A stretch of 64,000 nucleotides of DNA, from the NCBI GenBank assembly GCA_001600455.1, contig BCKC01000007.1, positions 3,226,019 through 3,290,018 of the forward strand, given 5' to 3'. Each line of letters starts with the position of its first letter. Position 1 is the stretch's first letter. The position numbers were made by a program, and so were the translations under genes. The stretch comes from Endocalyx cinctus. Its lineage: Eukaryota; Ascomycota; Sordariomycetes; Amphisphaeriales; Apiosporaceae. Positions 30,746 through 42,936 of this stretch are shown in pieces. The notes under the pieces are model-generated. The model was given only the letters and a program-made list of their open reading frames with translations. It ran no database searches and was not told the DNA's origin.

Positions 30746-31745
30746 GTCTTCAAGTTGAATCATATATATATTTTAGGTATTGGAAGATTTTGCAAGTTTT
30801 TGTCGGGGGTCCTGGTTATCATACATAGAGCCTACGGTGCGTACCTACGGCTACCCTCAGGGAAGCCCCCAGCAGGATACGTTTTCATAAAGGGGAGTCC
30901 TTCTCCTAGACATATTTATAATAGTGGCCGTAATTAAATCAAACATCCCCTTTGTGCCTCATTTACATGTTATTATAATCTGATATCAGTTCCGACACCG
31001 GATGAAAGCACCGTAAGATCGAAAGGTCGAATTATTCTAGTAAAATAATACGAAAAACAAAAGTCCGGTGTGACCAACCTCGCGGGGCTTGTAGTCTTAG
31101 TATACGCAAGTCGTAAACTAAGAGGAGGTACCACGATAGGACTTTTCGGGAAGTGCTACCTAAACCAAGAAGTTATAGCCGTAGCATCACCAGTATCAAT
31201 CTACATTTATAGCAGCTATTTAGAACTATACCGACCTTCCTATATGGAGGAATGACGTAGTCACTAATTAGAACAAAGGATAAAGGACTTTCGTCTTAAT
31301 AGGAATAAATATATGCAGCCTCCTTTTACTAGCTCGTTTCAACTAGAACGTGGGGGCCGAGGCGTTCGAGTTTTCAGATGACTTTCGCCTTATCGGCAGA
31401 ATTTCGGGGCCGTAAATGAGATGATGGCAAAATGGAGGATTGCGATGGGATGACTTTCTGATGTAGCTGAAGATCTCGGACTAGGATTACTCACACCATA
31501 CAAATTATATATGACATCACGATAAATCTGAAGATTGTTCGATCCATGAAATTCCGATGCATCAGTTTCCGCCCCCAATTCGACGGCTCTTCACGATATA
31601 GCTACCTATAAAAACTATAAGAAGGGCCAAGAAAATAACTCAAGAGTATTGGGGTTCGACGAGCTCTTCTATATCAAAGCTTTTGGAACCCGAAATAGAA
31701 AAAATAGAGACAGAAACAAGTATATTTCACTACATCAATGCGACC
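30746..31745. other. AT-rich upstream region of the NLR-like gene
   Basis: 1.0 kb with no supportable gene. At 30831-30870 it holds a sequence related to the inverted repeats of 12786-13220 (shared words cctacggt, cgtacctacggctaccct). Confidence 0.5.
30831..30870 (+). repeat. copy of the 12.8-13.2 kb inverted-repeat end
   Basis: Begins cctacggtgcgtacctacgg and continues ctaccctcagggaagccccc. Aligns with the complement of 13128-13166 and with 12786-12815. Suggests a dispersed element family; the other end of this copy was not found. Confidence 0.5.
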
Positions 31746-34700
31746 ATGGACGTTTTCGGTACCGCTATCACCGCAATTGGCCTCGCGATCAAAGCAGGCA
31801 AACTGGTATACAAGGCGAAAAAGGCACCCGAGAAAGTGAAAGAATTAGTAAGCTCCTGGTTGTACTCTGAAATAAGCACGTTATTAATTAGAATTGTTGT
31901 AGTGCAACAAATTAGAGACCTCTGAGACTGTCATTGGTAAAGTGAAGAGTATTTACGACGAACACCCTGAAGAAAATGAACTCAGGGTTTACGTCGAGGA
32001 AGTGCTGAAAAGCTACAAAGATCTCGCTACGTACATAGCCACGGCGCTTGATCCTCAAGAAAAGTCGGGCGTCTTGGAATGGTGGCACAGGGTAAAGCTG
32101 GGAAGCACATGGGTTATAAAGGAACATTGGGTCGACGGGCAGATAGAAGCTGTTCAGGAGAAGGAGAAGATTATTTATAAGTAAGTGATTTTCCCCAAGA
32201 GTTTATTGATAATAATACCGTTGAATTCAAACCACTAATCATGATTCGTAGCTTTCTGACGATTTTGAACAACAAATATGCTTCTAAAGCTGCCGAAAAC
32301 TCCGAGAAAGCAGCTGAAAATGTATTGAAGCTCCAGAAATTGATCGCAGAAACAGCTCAGCTCACAAAGAAAACTATCGACACCACCAAGTTCTTTAACA
32401 CACTCAAGCTGCTTCCAGACGTGGACAGGGAAAAGTCAAGGCTTATCCTGGAAAAGGCTCATCTAAGCCAGCCTGATTGGGTCATGCAGGAGAGTGAGTT
32501 CCGTGCTTGGGATGAAGAGAATACCGGTGCTTTAAACCGCTGGCTTTGGCTATTGGGAGAGGCTGGTTACGGGAAAACATCCATCGCAACATACGTGGCA
32601 CGGGAACTTCAGTTTTCAGAACGTTACAACAATAAGCGCGTCATCGGAAACACTGACGATGATGGTGATGTCGACAATAAAGAAGCGCAGCATGATAAAC
32701 GTCCTTCATCCCGATCCTTTCGTGTTGGTACGGCGCTGTTCTATTGCAGCTGGGAAGCACGTGAACCTCAGAGGGCAGATGTGATATTGAAGACCCTAGT
32801 CCGTCAGCTCCTGAGCCAGCTCTGGGATTTCTCACCGGTCAAAGCGTATGAACAGATCGCAGACGTGGATCGGCTTTTCAATGAACCAGGATATGACGAG
32901 AATCAGACGAGTATACATCAGATCCTGAGGCTCGTGGTGCAGCATTTCAATCGAGTATATCTCATAATTGACGCACTGGACGAGCTACCTGGTTTGGGGC
33001 TACAAGAAATTGTGCAGAGACTAGACGAGTTGCCTTCTCCTGGGTTGAGGTTCTTTGCCACTGTCCGTCCACAGAAAATCCAACAGCGGAACATAAGTGC
33101 GCTAGGACACATACTCAATACCAACAAGAATGAGAATACGTTGAGGTCGTTCGTTAGTAATGCCCTCCTGAGCATTTCAGACTTGCCGAAGGACTATCTA
33201 TACGAAGAACTGCGTTTAGAACTCAAATCTGAACCGAGACGCCGGGAAATCACCGAGGCCATCGTCTCGGCGGCAGGAGGCAATTTCCTTTGCGCGGAGC
33301 TACAAGTCGACAGTTTTAAGTCTATACAGGACGCCGACGAGTTCGAGGAGACTCTGAAAAACCTCGGTGGAGCTGTTAATGAGCTAGTTGAGAGAGCCGT
33401 AGATAGGGTCCAGGGCCGGAGCAAAACGGCGAAGATGGGCATCCAAGCCATGCTTTGGGCCATCTACTCTCATGGACAGATCAGATTATCAGAGCTACAG
33501 CACGCACTTGCATTTCATTTTTACGGCAGCAGAAGAGGCGTATCGCCCGAGGACAAGGTGAATTCCGAATTCAGCAAGCAGAAGCTGATGGAGGCTACCT
33601 GCTACTTCCTCACTATCAACGACGCGGATATTATCAGCGTCCATAAGGCCATCAGGGACTTCTGTTCTGATGACTCGGAAAATAGGGGTGGTCGATTCTT
33701 CCCAAACGCCCATTCTTCAATGGCCGAAACTTGTCTTCGCTGCCTTTCGAGGGTTCCGAAATCTTCCCGGACCGAGGACGAGTGGAAAGAGCTGCTCGAA
33801 ACATCTCCGCTGATCAACTACGCTGCCCATAATTGGGGGTGGCACTTGTTTTCAGGAGAAGAGGAGCTCCCCGCTGGCCCGGACCTTGCTGACCTTCTGA
33901 AAAAGGACAGTTTCCTCGATCTGGCCACGGCAGCTATCCAGCCGCGTCTCAAAGAACTAGAATTCTGGAGAGACGATATGTGGAACACGCTACGAACTAA
34001 GGAGCCGCCAGTTACCGCTACTCACATATTGGCCTACTTCAATCTTCCCGTGAAGATGAAGGAATGGCTCAAGGAGTCAGGAGAGCATCCCGACGATGTA
34101 ACAGATAGTCGAGACGCCTCCGCGCTCCATCTTGCCTGTGTTTTGGGAAATGCTTATGTTATTCCCGAGCTGCTGAGCGGTGGCGCCGATCCAATGCGTG
34201 AGAACGGGCCGAAGAAAATAACCGCACTTCAGGCGGCTGCCCTTCATGGGCACGTCGATGCAGTGCGCGAACTCTTCGATCCCGCCTCCGACGATCATCT
34301 ACGCCAAATGGTCTCACGAAAGAACAAAGATGGCCGGGGTCTCCTCTTGGACGCCTGCGGCAGCAGCGCCATCGTCAACGAGATACTCCTCGTTGCGAGG
34401 GGATTAGAGAACGGCTCCGAGCTCGTCTTCAGCCAGTCCGACCCCGACGGGCAGACCGCTCTGCACGTAGCCGCGGCACGAGATAACGGAGAAGTGATAG
34501 ACATGCTTCTCGGTTTCCCCGAGGGTAAACGCCTCTTGAATGTCGGGTCCAAGGCCTGGAAGGACACGCCTTTACACGTAGCCGCGACAAACGGCAGCGC
34601 CAAAGCGCTCCGACATCTCCTAGACGGCGGGGCGGATCCGATGGCCCGCCAGAAGACGAAGATGACAGCTGCTCACCTCGCCGCCCAGCGCGAGTATGCG

Positions 34701-36331
34701 AGGGTGGGGAGGTGTCTCGAAATCCTCCTACCCGTCACCGACCTGGGCGCTCGTGACGATTGCGGAAGGACAGTACTTCATTGGGCATGCTTGAACGGTC
34801 GTCCGCGCAATGTGGAAGCAATCATTCCACACTTACGTAACCGTCGAGACTTGTTGTTCACGAAAAACTCTTTTGGTTTTACGCCAGCCGCCCTTGCGGC
34901 GAAACAGCCACACATAGAAGATAACTTCCAGAGATGTCTCGTAGTACTGCTGGCCGAAATTGGTAACGATATCGAGGCAGATCACGCTAAGCAATTGAGG
35001 GACCTGCTGCAACATCACATTCAATACCAACCGACCTGGCGTCTTGTCAAGTATTTGGAGGTCGCCGCGGACAAATCTAGGCCTCTTCTGTCCAAAGCTG
35101 TCCTATCTGGATCGATGCAGCTCGTCAGACAAGTTATTGACCGATACGGCAAAGATCAGCTGAAGATAAAGAATTCGCGGAACCAGACGCCTTTAGTTGA
35201 GGCTGGCGATCTGGGATATACAAGCGTCTTTCGGTTCCTTTACGATCAGGAAGGCTACGACAGCGCCCAATCTCCCTTGGAACTGATACGCTGGGCAGTT
35301 GCACTTTGCAACACCACTCTGGTCGAGCTTCTCATTAAGCGTTATCCGGAAATTATGACGCAGTCCGTCGACGACAGGAATTCTTTGCTAACCTTAGCAT
35401 CGGCCCAGAATCCGGTTCGGAAGCTATGGCAAGAAAAAGGCCTTCTCCCTCCCGCCAATCCAGAAGTTCGAGAAATCGAATGTCTCCATTCGACTAAGGA
35501 AGGGGCTGGTGTAGTTTTTGGTCACCAGAATGGAGTTCGTGGCATTCAAGATACGAAGAAATTGGGTATTCGTCAAGCAGTCTATCTTGAATCAAAGCCG
35601 ATTCCTTCAGAGACGAAAAGTAGGTGTATTTTACAGAATCTCTTAATTTTAACTCACAACCAGTTGTGCCAGATTTAGGACTGTTGTCGTGATCATTCAA
35701 CTGTATGAAGGATAATAGGACGTTTGCTAATATACTCTTTACAACTACTCAGTCCCGTTATCACGCCTCTATATCTCTCTTAAGGGCAAAGACCAAGGCT
35801 GGTCCGATCACGGGACTTATCATCCTGAAGCTAAAGGCACATATGGTGGTTCATCTACCTGGTTCGATGTCGGCATAAAGCGAGGTAATTGTCTTTTTTC
35901 TTATGCCTCCTTCTCAAAAAATGGACCAGCGGCTAAGCAATACTCTAGGCGGCTTGATCATTAAGCAAGCAGAATTCACCCGCAATAAACTTAATGTCCG
36001 TGACTGGACCACGTACAGTGGTCACTGGTATCTTGAAAAGGGGTGAGTTTCCTTTTTCCTCTAGCCCTCACCACACTCGAATTCTACCTACGGAAGTAAA
36101 TATAGTTCAGTGCACCTAGTGAATACTGACGATTGCACCTTTGTTCTTCTGTTTAGTCATAAAACACCCGGTCTCAGCCGGTGGACGCGTGGAGAAGATT
36201 TTGAGGAAATCAAAGCATTCGTCGCCATGATCAAGCCTGGTGATACGATATGTGTGATCCCTAGGGCGCAGTGGGAAGGGTGGGAGTGTCATATATCCCA
36301 AGCCGAAGTGAGGGCTTTTTATGAAGAATGA
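31746..36331 (+). CDS. NLR-like protein: N-terminal helices, NACHT, ankyrin repeats, C-terminal domain
   Basis: Likely intracellular sensor of the fungal NOD-like family (self/non-self recognition or cell-death signalling; role inferred). Exons 31746-31847, 31927-32180, 32252-35619, 35753-35884, 35949-36042 and 36157-36331 give about 1374 residues; exon 2 could instead start at 31918 (+3 residues). The N-terminus (MDVFGTAITAIGLAIKAGKL) is glycine/alanine-rich and hydrophobic, like fungal NLR effector N-termini. A helical Ala/Lys-rich stretch leads to NACHT: Walker A GEAGYGKTS (221-229) and Walker B LIIDALDEL (356-364). Ankyrin repeats span about 740-1010 (ALHLACVLGNA, TALHVAAARDNGE, PLHVAATNGSAKAL, AAHLAAQ, VLHWACLNGR). 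The last 130 residues are a separate domain with KDQGWSDHGTYHPEAKGTYG and SSTWFDVGI. No frameshift; appears intact. Confidence 0.88.
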
Positions 36332-36719
36332 TAAAACTTAGCACGCGCATGATTACGGACTGCTAGGAAAGATTCTTATCTGCGGGTTTGGATAGGTTGG
36401 TTCTATGCTGTTCTTGGTTGCGTCACTCTTTGAGAATAACATCCACTGAATTTTTGCCCTGAAGCTAATAACATAGCACGTTCAATTATTATTAACGACG
36501 ATCTAAATTCTCCAAATGTGATGTCTTTAACATCGCACGATTGCAGGCTGCCTCGGAATTCCGAGGATTTTTCTATCAATAAGCAGGTCTCTAGAAATAC
36601 GCAGTGAAACCAACACTCCCTTCTAATAGTATATCAAAGCCAAATGAGGCCTCAGGATTTAGAAGAAAGTAGCTTAGTTAAGTCGATATTTGTATGTTGA
36701 CTGGATATAGTATTTCCAA
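36332..36719. other. convergent 3' spacer
   Basis: 388 bp between the 3' ends of the NLR-like (+) and PTH11-like (-) genes; AT-rich, nothing recognised. Confidence 0.5.
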
Positions 36720-37903
36720 TTATCCACGGGGAACGAGTTGAAACTCTGATCCATCGCGAGATTTAGGTCCTGATGATGTAGATAAGGATCGTCTAGATGA
36801 TAGCTGAAGCCGATATCTAGAACGAAGATAATGCCAGAATCGTGGCATGATTGGAAGGCAACCAATGACGATGACAAGGCTAATCTCCGCAGACCTTTTG
36901 TACCAAAATGAATGATCAGAAACATGAAATATAAAGGGACAAGACAAAATAAGAATTTTCAATGCTTACACCAGCAACTGTGATTTAGTGAAAGCCCAAG
37001 TGAAGTCATCATGGACATCGCTTAGTGCGTGCACCCGGCGGTAGATACCCGCTATGGCTATTGAGCACCCCCTATTAATTATTATCTCGTCAGCATACCA
37101 CGATTCATACTCTTTTCGACCATAAACTTATTAGAGAAGTAGAAAAGTGACTGAACTTACGCCAATCCAATTCCAAACACGGCATAAGTTAAGATCCTAC
37201 GCTTCAAGGGCATTTTAAGATGCATAATGACCCAAAGCGGCAGTATCAGAGCCTCAATATCAGATACGAGATTCACGGATCCTAAAATGATGCTATGAAG
37301 AATCGAGCTGTCGATAACGGTATCTAGGTCTCCATTTCTATGCTCCGACTGAAAGGTTAAGCAGTAACCCGGAACGAGGGGGTTCCATATACTCTCTCGC
37401 GGACGGCATTGAACCAGATAAAAGATAAATGTAACTAGGTGAAAAAAAACGTTGAACGCAATGGAAAGTATAATGACCCAATACACAGCATCTCGCATTC
37501 CGGTGGTGAAGAGGCGTTTGAACTGAAAGAGGATAGCCAGCTTCGCCGCGAGAGTCGTCGGGGCGTACAGGCAGTAGAGGAGATTGATACAGTTCAGGAT
37601 TTCCATCAAATCAGAAACGAGAATGTCCCATCCGTGCCGCGCCATTCCACGGCTAGAAACGCGGACGAGAAGGCCGGTGTAGGCGATGTAGCCTACCCAA
37701 GCAAAATAACTGAACCAGTCCTCGATATGATGTTCCCGGTATACGTGCATCTTAGCAAAGACGCGAGCCAGGACGAATACGGTGCACATAGTTATATTAA
37801 GTATTGCGCTAAAGAGCACATAATGCATAAGCGAAGGAGGATTCGCTGGATCGGTAGTGTCACCCACGGGGCGTGGGTAGGCCGTGCTGTTGCCAAATGC
37901 CAT
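36720..37903 (-). CDS. PTH11-like/rhodopsin-fold integral membrane receptor
   Basis: Seven-span membrane protein of the fungal rhodopsin-domain (PTH11-related) family, members of which sense surface or host cues at the plasma membrane. Exons 37903-37161, 37071-36970 and 36894-36720 (introns 89 and 75 bp) give 339 residues. The ATG at 37903 was preferred to an upstream in-frame TTG. Family features: LMHYVLFSAILNITMCTVFV as first helix, HIEDWFSYFAWVGYIAYTG, ILNCINLLYCLYAPTTLAAK, CRPRESIWNP-VPGYCL, and IEALILPLWVIMHLKMPLKR. The last helix (SAEISLVIVIGCLP) comes from exon 3, and a short Arg/Ser-rich tail follows. No CFEM domain. This family is large in plant-associated fungi, so the specific ligand is unknown. 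Confidence 0.82.
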
Positions 37904-39056
37904 CTCGCCCGGGCCTAACAAAAGTACGGAAAGTAATTGCAAACTTTTCCTTTCTGTAGGTGATCTTATTTCCGAGTATGAATATCTATTAACAAGAGGT
38001 CTTTATATGGAAAAGTAGACAAGCATGTCAATCTGGAATATAAAAGCTTATCCCGCAACATTTTGCAATTATAAAATATTTGTTTACTTGCTTCACGTAT
38101 GAAAACTGAAAATGTCAGTTTCATATACTCTAAAACGATGAATGCAGTGAAACTTGATACTGATTAAAAGATAAAATAACCCTCATAAACTTGAATGTGC
38201 CCATAATGCAGATTAATGACCGGACGAAGATTTGAATTTTGCTTGCAATTGTAAGTTAATGACAAAATGAGAGAGATATTAATGATTTTTCCAAAACACT
38301 TGGCGTTAATTTTCTCAAATCCTCCTGAAGTTTATTCAATAAATCCTGAACTACTACTTTTCACGCCATTATCGATATTTTATATCGTGGAGTAGGTGTT
38401 TCCCTCTAATTACCGAATCATAACTTAACTCTCGTAGACTTTGGTGTCACAGTTTATATGAATATGGCAATGTTTGTATCTTCAGATAAAATGTGTTTCA
38501 CATCCAAGAGACTGTGACTTATATATCCCTGGGTTAGTTATTTTTACCTTCCAAACTCTTATTACAGGAGCGAATAAGGAAGATCGTCACTTTCTTGGCT
38601 CGTGATCGTCATCACTCGGACTCGACGACGGCAACATTATACAGTGTACTATCTCACTATCCACGGATATAAGCTCCATAAAATGTAATATCACGTAAAT
38701 TTCCTTTTTTGGAAAGATGACGCTCGCGGGAGTGGGGAATCCTCGGCCGCCTCCGACATTTCCTAGCTGACAAGCTGACAAGCTGGCTCGCTTCGTGTTT
38801 TTTTTTTCTTATTTTCAACTCGGAGACTCGTAAGCTGGGTATTTTTGAGGTATCATTAAGTGCGATGTAGCATCAATTGAGGAGAAACTGGATTGATGTT
38901 GACAGATTAGACCAAATGAGCATATTCGACTACGCCCCTGTTGTAGAAATCTTCTCCACCTCTTGCAAATAAAAGGCGCTGCATCTCTCCTACTACGGTA
39001 ATCGACAAATGTGACATTTCAACTATACCCAGTACTTATTACCTTAAGCCTTCGTG
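37904..39056. other. divergent promoter region
   Basis: 1.15-kb AT-rich region between the PTH11-like (-) and Zn2Cys6 (+) genes. No supportable gene; a small frame at 38587-38781 is unconvincing. Short direct repeat agctgacaagctgacaagctgg near 38764. Confidence 0.5.
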
Positions 39057-41190
39057 ATGGTAGGAATTCCGAGAGTCAGCCGTTGTGAATACTGCAAACG
39101 GAGGCGGATAAAGGTCAGCAAGCATCATGTTCTTAACGTTCTTATAAGTCTAAACGTCGAAAGAACGACCTTGGCGACCAATATCATGTAGCTAACCGAT
39201 GTAACAGTGCGACGAAGCATGGCCAACATGCGGCAATTGCCAGCGTGTTCAACGTGAATGCTCCGGTCCCCCAAGACCAAACAAGTTCATCCACAACAAT
39301 GATCATGCTGCTTCCGAGAGAACCTATGATACGACGGAGAAGTCAGATTCTACTAATCAAGACGCTACCTTAACTACAGAGGAAGGCATCAATGGCACCG
39401 AAAATACGGGAAAGAAGCGGCCAATTCTTGTGGAAGTTCGAAAACGCCCGGCCGTCGTAGGGAATGGCGCCTTCTTCCGACTCCGCAGCGTAGACCCACA
39501 GAACAAGAAATCATCGCGGTCCGCCAACAATGCGTCTTCTCCGTCGTTAAAACCCCCGCGCAAGGTTCCCATGAACCACGTAGACGGGGTCGTAGCCGAG
39601 CTCATCTACCACATCGAGTCGAGCAAGGGGAGTCCGTGCGACCTCCGACACAGCCTCACCTGGGTGGCGCTCGCGCCGTCGCGGGCGTACAGCTCCCCCG
39701 TCTTCTGCGCCGCGCTCGGGCTGTATAAAGCGATGTGGGTTCACCTTCGCCAGGGGCTGAGTCGGCCGAACCTGCAGTCGGCCTTGCCGCCCGACGCCTA
39801 CGGGAAGTCGCTGCGGCTCCTGCGCTCCACCCTCGCCGACCCGAAGCTCGCGTACGATCCCGGCACCCTGGCCGCCATCGCCCTGCTGCACAAGATCGAG
39901 GTCGAGCTCGATTCCGGTAAGGCAGTCGGCAAGGAGAGCAGCCACGCTAAGGGCCTGTACGCGCTTACCATCGCCAGGGGCCCGCCCGAGCCCCGCGACG
40001 AACTCGAAGTTCACCTGTTCTTCGAGATCTTGGTCCGGCTTATCATGCATCTACTCACGCACGTCGGCGAGAATTTTTATACCCATCCGAAATGGATAAC
40101 CGCAAGTAAGAGTTTTCTTTTTCTTTTTTTTACCCCCTTCTTGATCTTCTCAATGCCGTCTCTTTCTGAACCGCTCTCTCACTTCACTGCTAACACCTAT
40201 ACCACATTTCGAAGTGAAAAAAACTCTAGACGCTGGCATCGTCGGCAACTCGATCTATAAGGACCAATACGCGCTCGCATTAATCCTCACGCGATGGCCT
40301 CAAGTAGCTCAGAGACTACGGAAACTGCATACCGATCCAGACGCGACGGAGGCGGCGGAAATTGCGAATGAGGCCGAGTCCGTTATGAGAGAGCTGAGCG
40401 AATTCGAGTCGGAGAAGATTGCGCCTTTATGGGAGAAGGATCATATATGGGCCGTACCTGACGACAATGTTCCGTGGAAAGAGGCATACGAGTTCATCGA
40501 CTGGCCTACGAGCCAGTTATTCCAGTTGCGTAAGTCAAATCTATTCGAGGATTTTCTTATTTCTACCTCTCTTCTCTTTTCCGGTTCACTTTCACGGACT
40601 ACTCCATAGTCCTAGTCCTCTTGATATCTCTAGTGAGGCATGAGTACCAGATGTTGCCCTCGCTTTAAAATTTAATTATGCAGATATACTATCACTGCCA
40701 AACCCTATAGTCCCCTTCTACTTCTTCCATTTCCTCTTCCATTTTCCTACCCAACATAGAAAAACCCATCACTAACTTTATTACTCTTCCAACCCGTTTT
40801 ACAGATACTATGCTCAGCATCGTCATGGGTCGGATCCGAACGGCGGCCCTATATTACGCCGGCGACCCTTCGTATCCGGACATGCCCTTACAGCGGCGCA
40901 TTCTAGGGTGGAGCGAGCGGGTCTGGAAGATCCAAGATTTCGTCAGCCGGTTTCCCATCGTCTACAAGGCCGGGGGGTTGGGAGCTCTGATCATGTCATT
41001 CGAGTCCACGCGTCGGGACAGCGAGGAAAGGAAGCTCGTCGAGAAGAGGATCTCTCGCTGGTACTGCTACCAAATCAATATGATGGGAAAGCCTTTGACG
41101 GAGGATCAGGTCCTTAATACGGCGAGGACTATCACCGGTCGCTTGGATGGTTGGGTGTGCATCCCGGACGTGCCTACGTCGATCCACTAA
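39057..41190 (+). CDS. Zn2Cys6 binuclear-cluster transcription factor
   Basis: Fungal-specific DNA-binding regulator. Exons 39057-39113, 39208-40105, 40215-40529 and 40805-41190 give 551 residues. The zinc cluster is at the N-terminus across intron 1: Cys10, 13, 20, 27, 30 and 37 in CEYCKRRRIK and CDEAWPTCGNCQRVQREC, spacing C-x2-C-x6-C-x6-C-x2-C-x6-C, exactly canonical. A Ser/Thr/Asn-rich linker follows, then a helical regulatory region of the fungal C6-factor type (HVDGVVAELIYHIESSKG, LALILTRWPQVAQRLRKL). The intron inside the zinc cluster is common in this family. Frame and splice phases fit throughout. Target genes cannot be inferred; neighbours are a receptor-like gene upstream and a convergent SIS-domain isomerase downstream. 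Confidence 0.9.
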
Positions 41191-41679
41191 CCAATACGAC
41201 ACCAAACTTTCAAATAGACGAATATATGCGCTATATTTATCATATCCACCGTCACGCTTTTGGTATACAGCGAGGTTAAATCACGCATGGGGTCGCATAT
41301 ATCATACCTATTGAATACACGTCAATCGGGGACTTCGAAAAGGGTAGAGCTCAAACAAGGTATACATAATATAAATTCACAACATAAATTGTCAAATATA
41401 CATGGTTTTCAGATCTTGGCACTATCTTATTTAATAGAATAGCAGAGTGACTGGGAGCCAGTAGGAGCTGGTAGATAAAAGAAAGTGCATAGGACTCCGA
41501 GGCAAAGCACTATTTATTCTAGCGAAAGAGCGGAGTATTCTCCCACAACCAATTCTCTTCGTAGCTGGCTATCTGCCTCTTTTTGAAAAGCCTCCCTTAT
41601 TCTTCTATGCAGCACAAATATCCTAGTACCTAGCCGTTAATACTTTTACCCATTGCTCTCCTTTCCTTTTTTTTTCTCT
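41191..41679. other. convergent 3' spacer
   Basis: 490-bp AT-rich stretch between the Zn2Cys6 factor (+) and SIS-domain gene (-); ordinary UTR-like sequence with T runs. Confidence 0.5.
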
Positions 41680-42936
41680 TTATTCACGCCACCTCACCAA
41701 TTCCCCAGCTTCCAAAACGCCGACGACCTTTCCCCCGTCTACGTCCGTAACAGCCAAGATAGAATCCTCGCCGCAGACGGCGTTTCCCAGCTCCGCCGAC
41801 ATCAGCGAAGCGTCTTCGAGCCACTCGACCGCCTCAGAGATCCTCGTCTCGGCCGAGATCACGATCCAGTCGCGCCTCTCGACGAGCAGAGAAGGGATAT
41901 CGCCGGCGGGGCTCATCGCGCGCGCGGCGTCGAGCCGACGGATCGCTCGGGGGCTCGCGACCGCGTCCGTCCCGACGCGGACCCAGCCGCGGGGGGAGTC
42001 GTAAGCGGTCTTCAAGACGTCGCCGGCGGTGACCTCTCGGGGAGGTTTGGGACATACCGGAATCGCGTCGAGGTCGACGGCGAGGTCGCCTAGCTTGCGG
42101 GGCCGGGTGAAGGCCGCGCCGATGGCCCCGCCCGGGTGGTTGCGCGCGAAGACGGAGGATACGCTCGGGTGCAGCTCTTGAGAGAGCACGATGGCGAGGG
42201 CGTCGCCTAGCGCGAGTGCTACCGTCGTCGACGTGGTCGGGGCCGAGACCCCGAACGATACCGTCTCGGGCTCGGGGATCGGGGCCGGTAGGAGGGTGGC
42301 GCCGGGCCGCTGGCGGATGATCTCGCAGTTGGACGGATCGGTGTGCGAGGTAAGCACTATCACCGGAAGGGCCGGATGCAGGTGCGGCAATAGCGTGAGC
42401 AGTTCGGCGGTCTTGCCAGAAAACGTGATAAACAAGACCACATCATGATTTCCGATCTTTCCCAGGTCACCGTGCAAGGCTTCCGTAGGATGAAGAAAAG
42501 TGGCTAGGAGTCCGAGGCTGTTAAATGTGGCGACTAGCTTTTTCCCAATATGTCCCGATTTCCCCACCCCGATGATGACGACCTTGCCCCTCTCGCCGCT
42601 TTGTCTTTTGATTATATCTACTGCCGCGTTAAAGCCCGCTGCGGCTACGGCGTCACTCTTGTAGAGCTGAGTTAAATACCGAAGCGCGGTTGCTTCGGTA
42701 TTGAGAACGTGTACAGCGCCAGCAACTCGCCTTTGCTGAACGATGGAACTGACCTCAAGACTTTCTTCGGGGTCGATACTGTCATCTAGGCATATTTCCT
42801 CTACCTCGGCCGGTATCCTAGCCCCAGGGATAGTGGGTGTTAAGGGAGACGGTGGAGATGGTGGAGGTACGGATGGACGAGGACTTATTCCTAATAGATA
42901 TACCTCGCTGTTGTGAACTGGGTGATGTTCAACCAT
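41680..42936 (-). CDS. SIS-domain sugar-phosphate isomerase (KpsF/GutQ-like)
   Basis: Intronless, 418 residues, ATG in a good context (ttaccATGG). The SIS fold spans about 85-275: phosphate-binding VVIIGVGKSGHIGKKLVATF (119-138), FITFSGKTAELLTLLPHL (169-186) and the signature NHPGGAIGAAF (266-276) shared with arabinose-5-phosphate isomerases of the KpsF/GutQ/KdsD group. The N-terminal 60 residues are Pro-rich and disordered. The C-terminal third (about 300-418) falls where bacterial homologues carry paired CBS domains and ends in ILAVTDVDGGKVVGVLEAGE, consistent with a degenerate CBS pair. Fungi have these proteins although they make no bacterial KDO; in fungi the physiological substrate is unclear. 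GC-rich throughout. Confidence 0.88.
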   Translation of the reverse strand: MVEHHPVHNSEVYLLGISPRPSVPPPSPPSPLTPTIPGARIPAEVEEICLDDSIDPEESLEVSSIVQQRRVAGAVHVLNTEATALRYLTQLYKSDAVAAAGFNAAVDIIKRQSGERGKVVIIGVGKSGHIGKKLVATFNSLGLLATFLHPTEALHGDLGKIGNHDVVLFITFSGKTAELLTLLPHLHPALPVIVLTSHTDPSNCEIIRQRPGATLLPAPIPEPETVSFGVSAPTTSTTVALALGDALAIVLSQELHPSVSSVFARNHPGGAIGAAFTRPRKLGDLAVDLDAIPVCPKPPREVTAGDVLKTAYDSPRGWVRVGTDAVASPRAIRRLDAARAMSPAGDIPSLLVERRDWIVISAETRISEAVEWLEDASLMSAELGNAVCGEDSILAVTDVDGGKVVGVLEAGELVRWRE

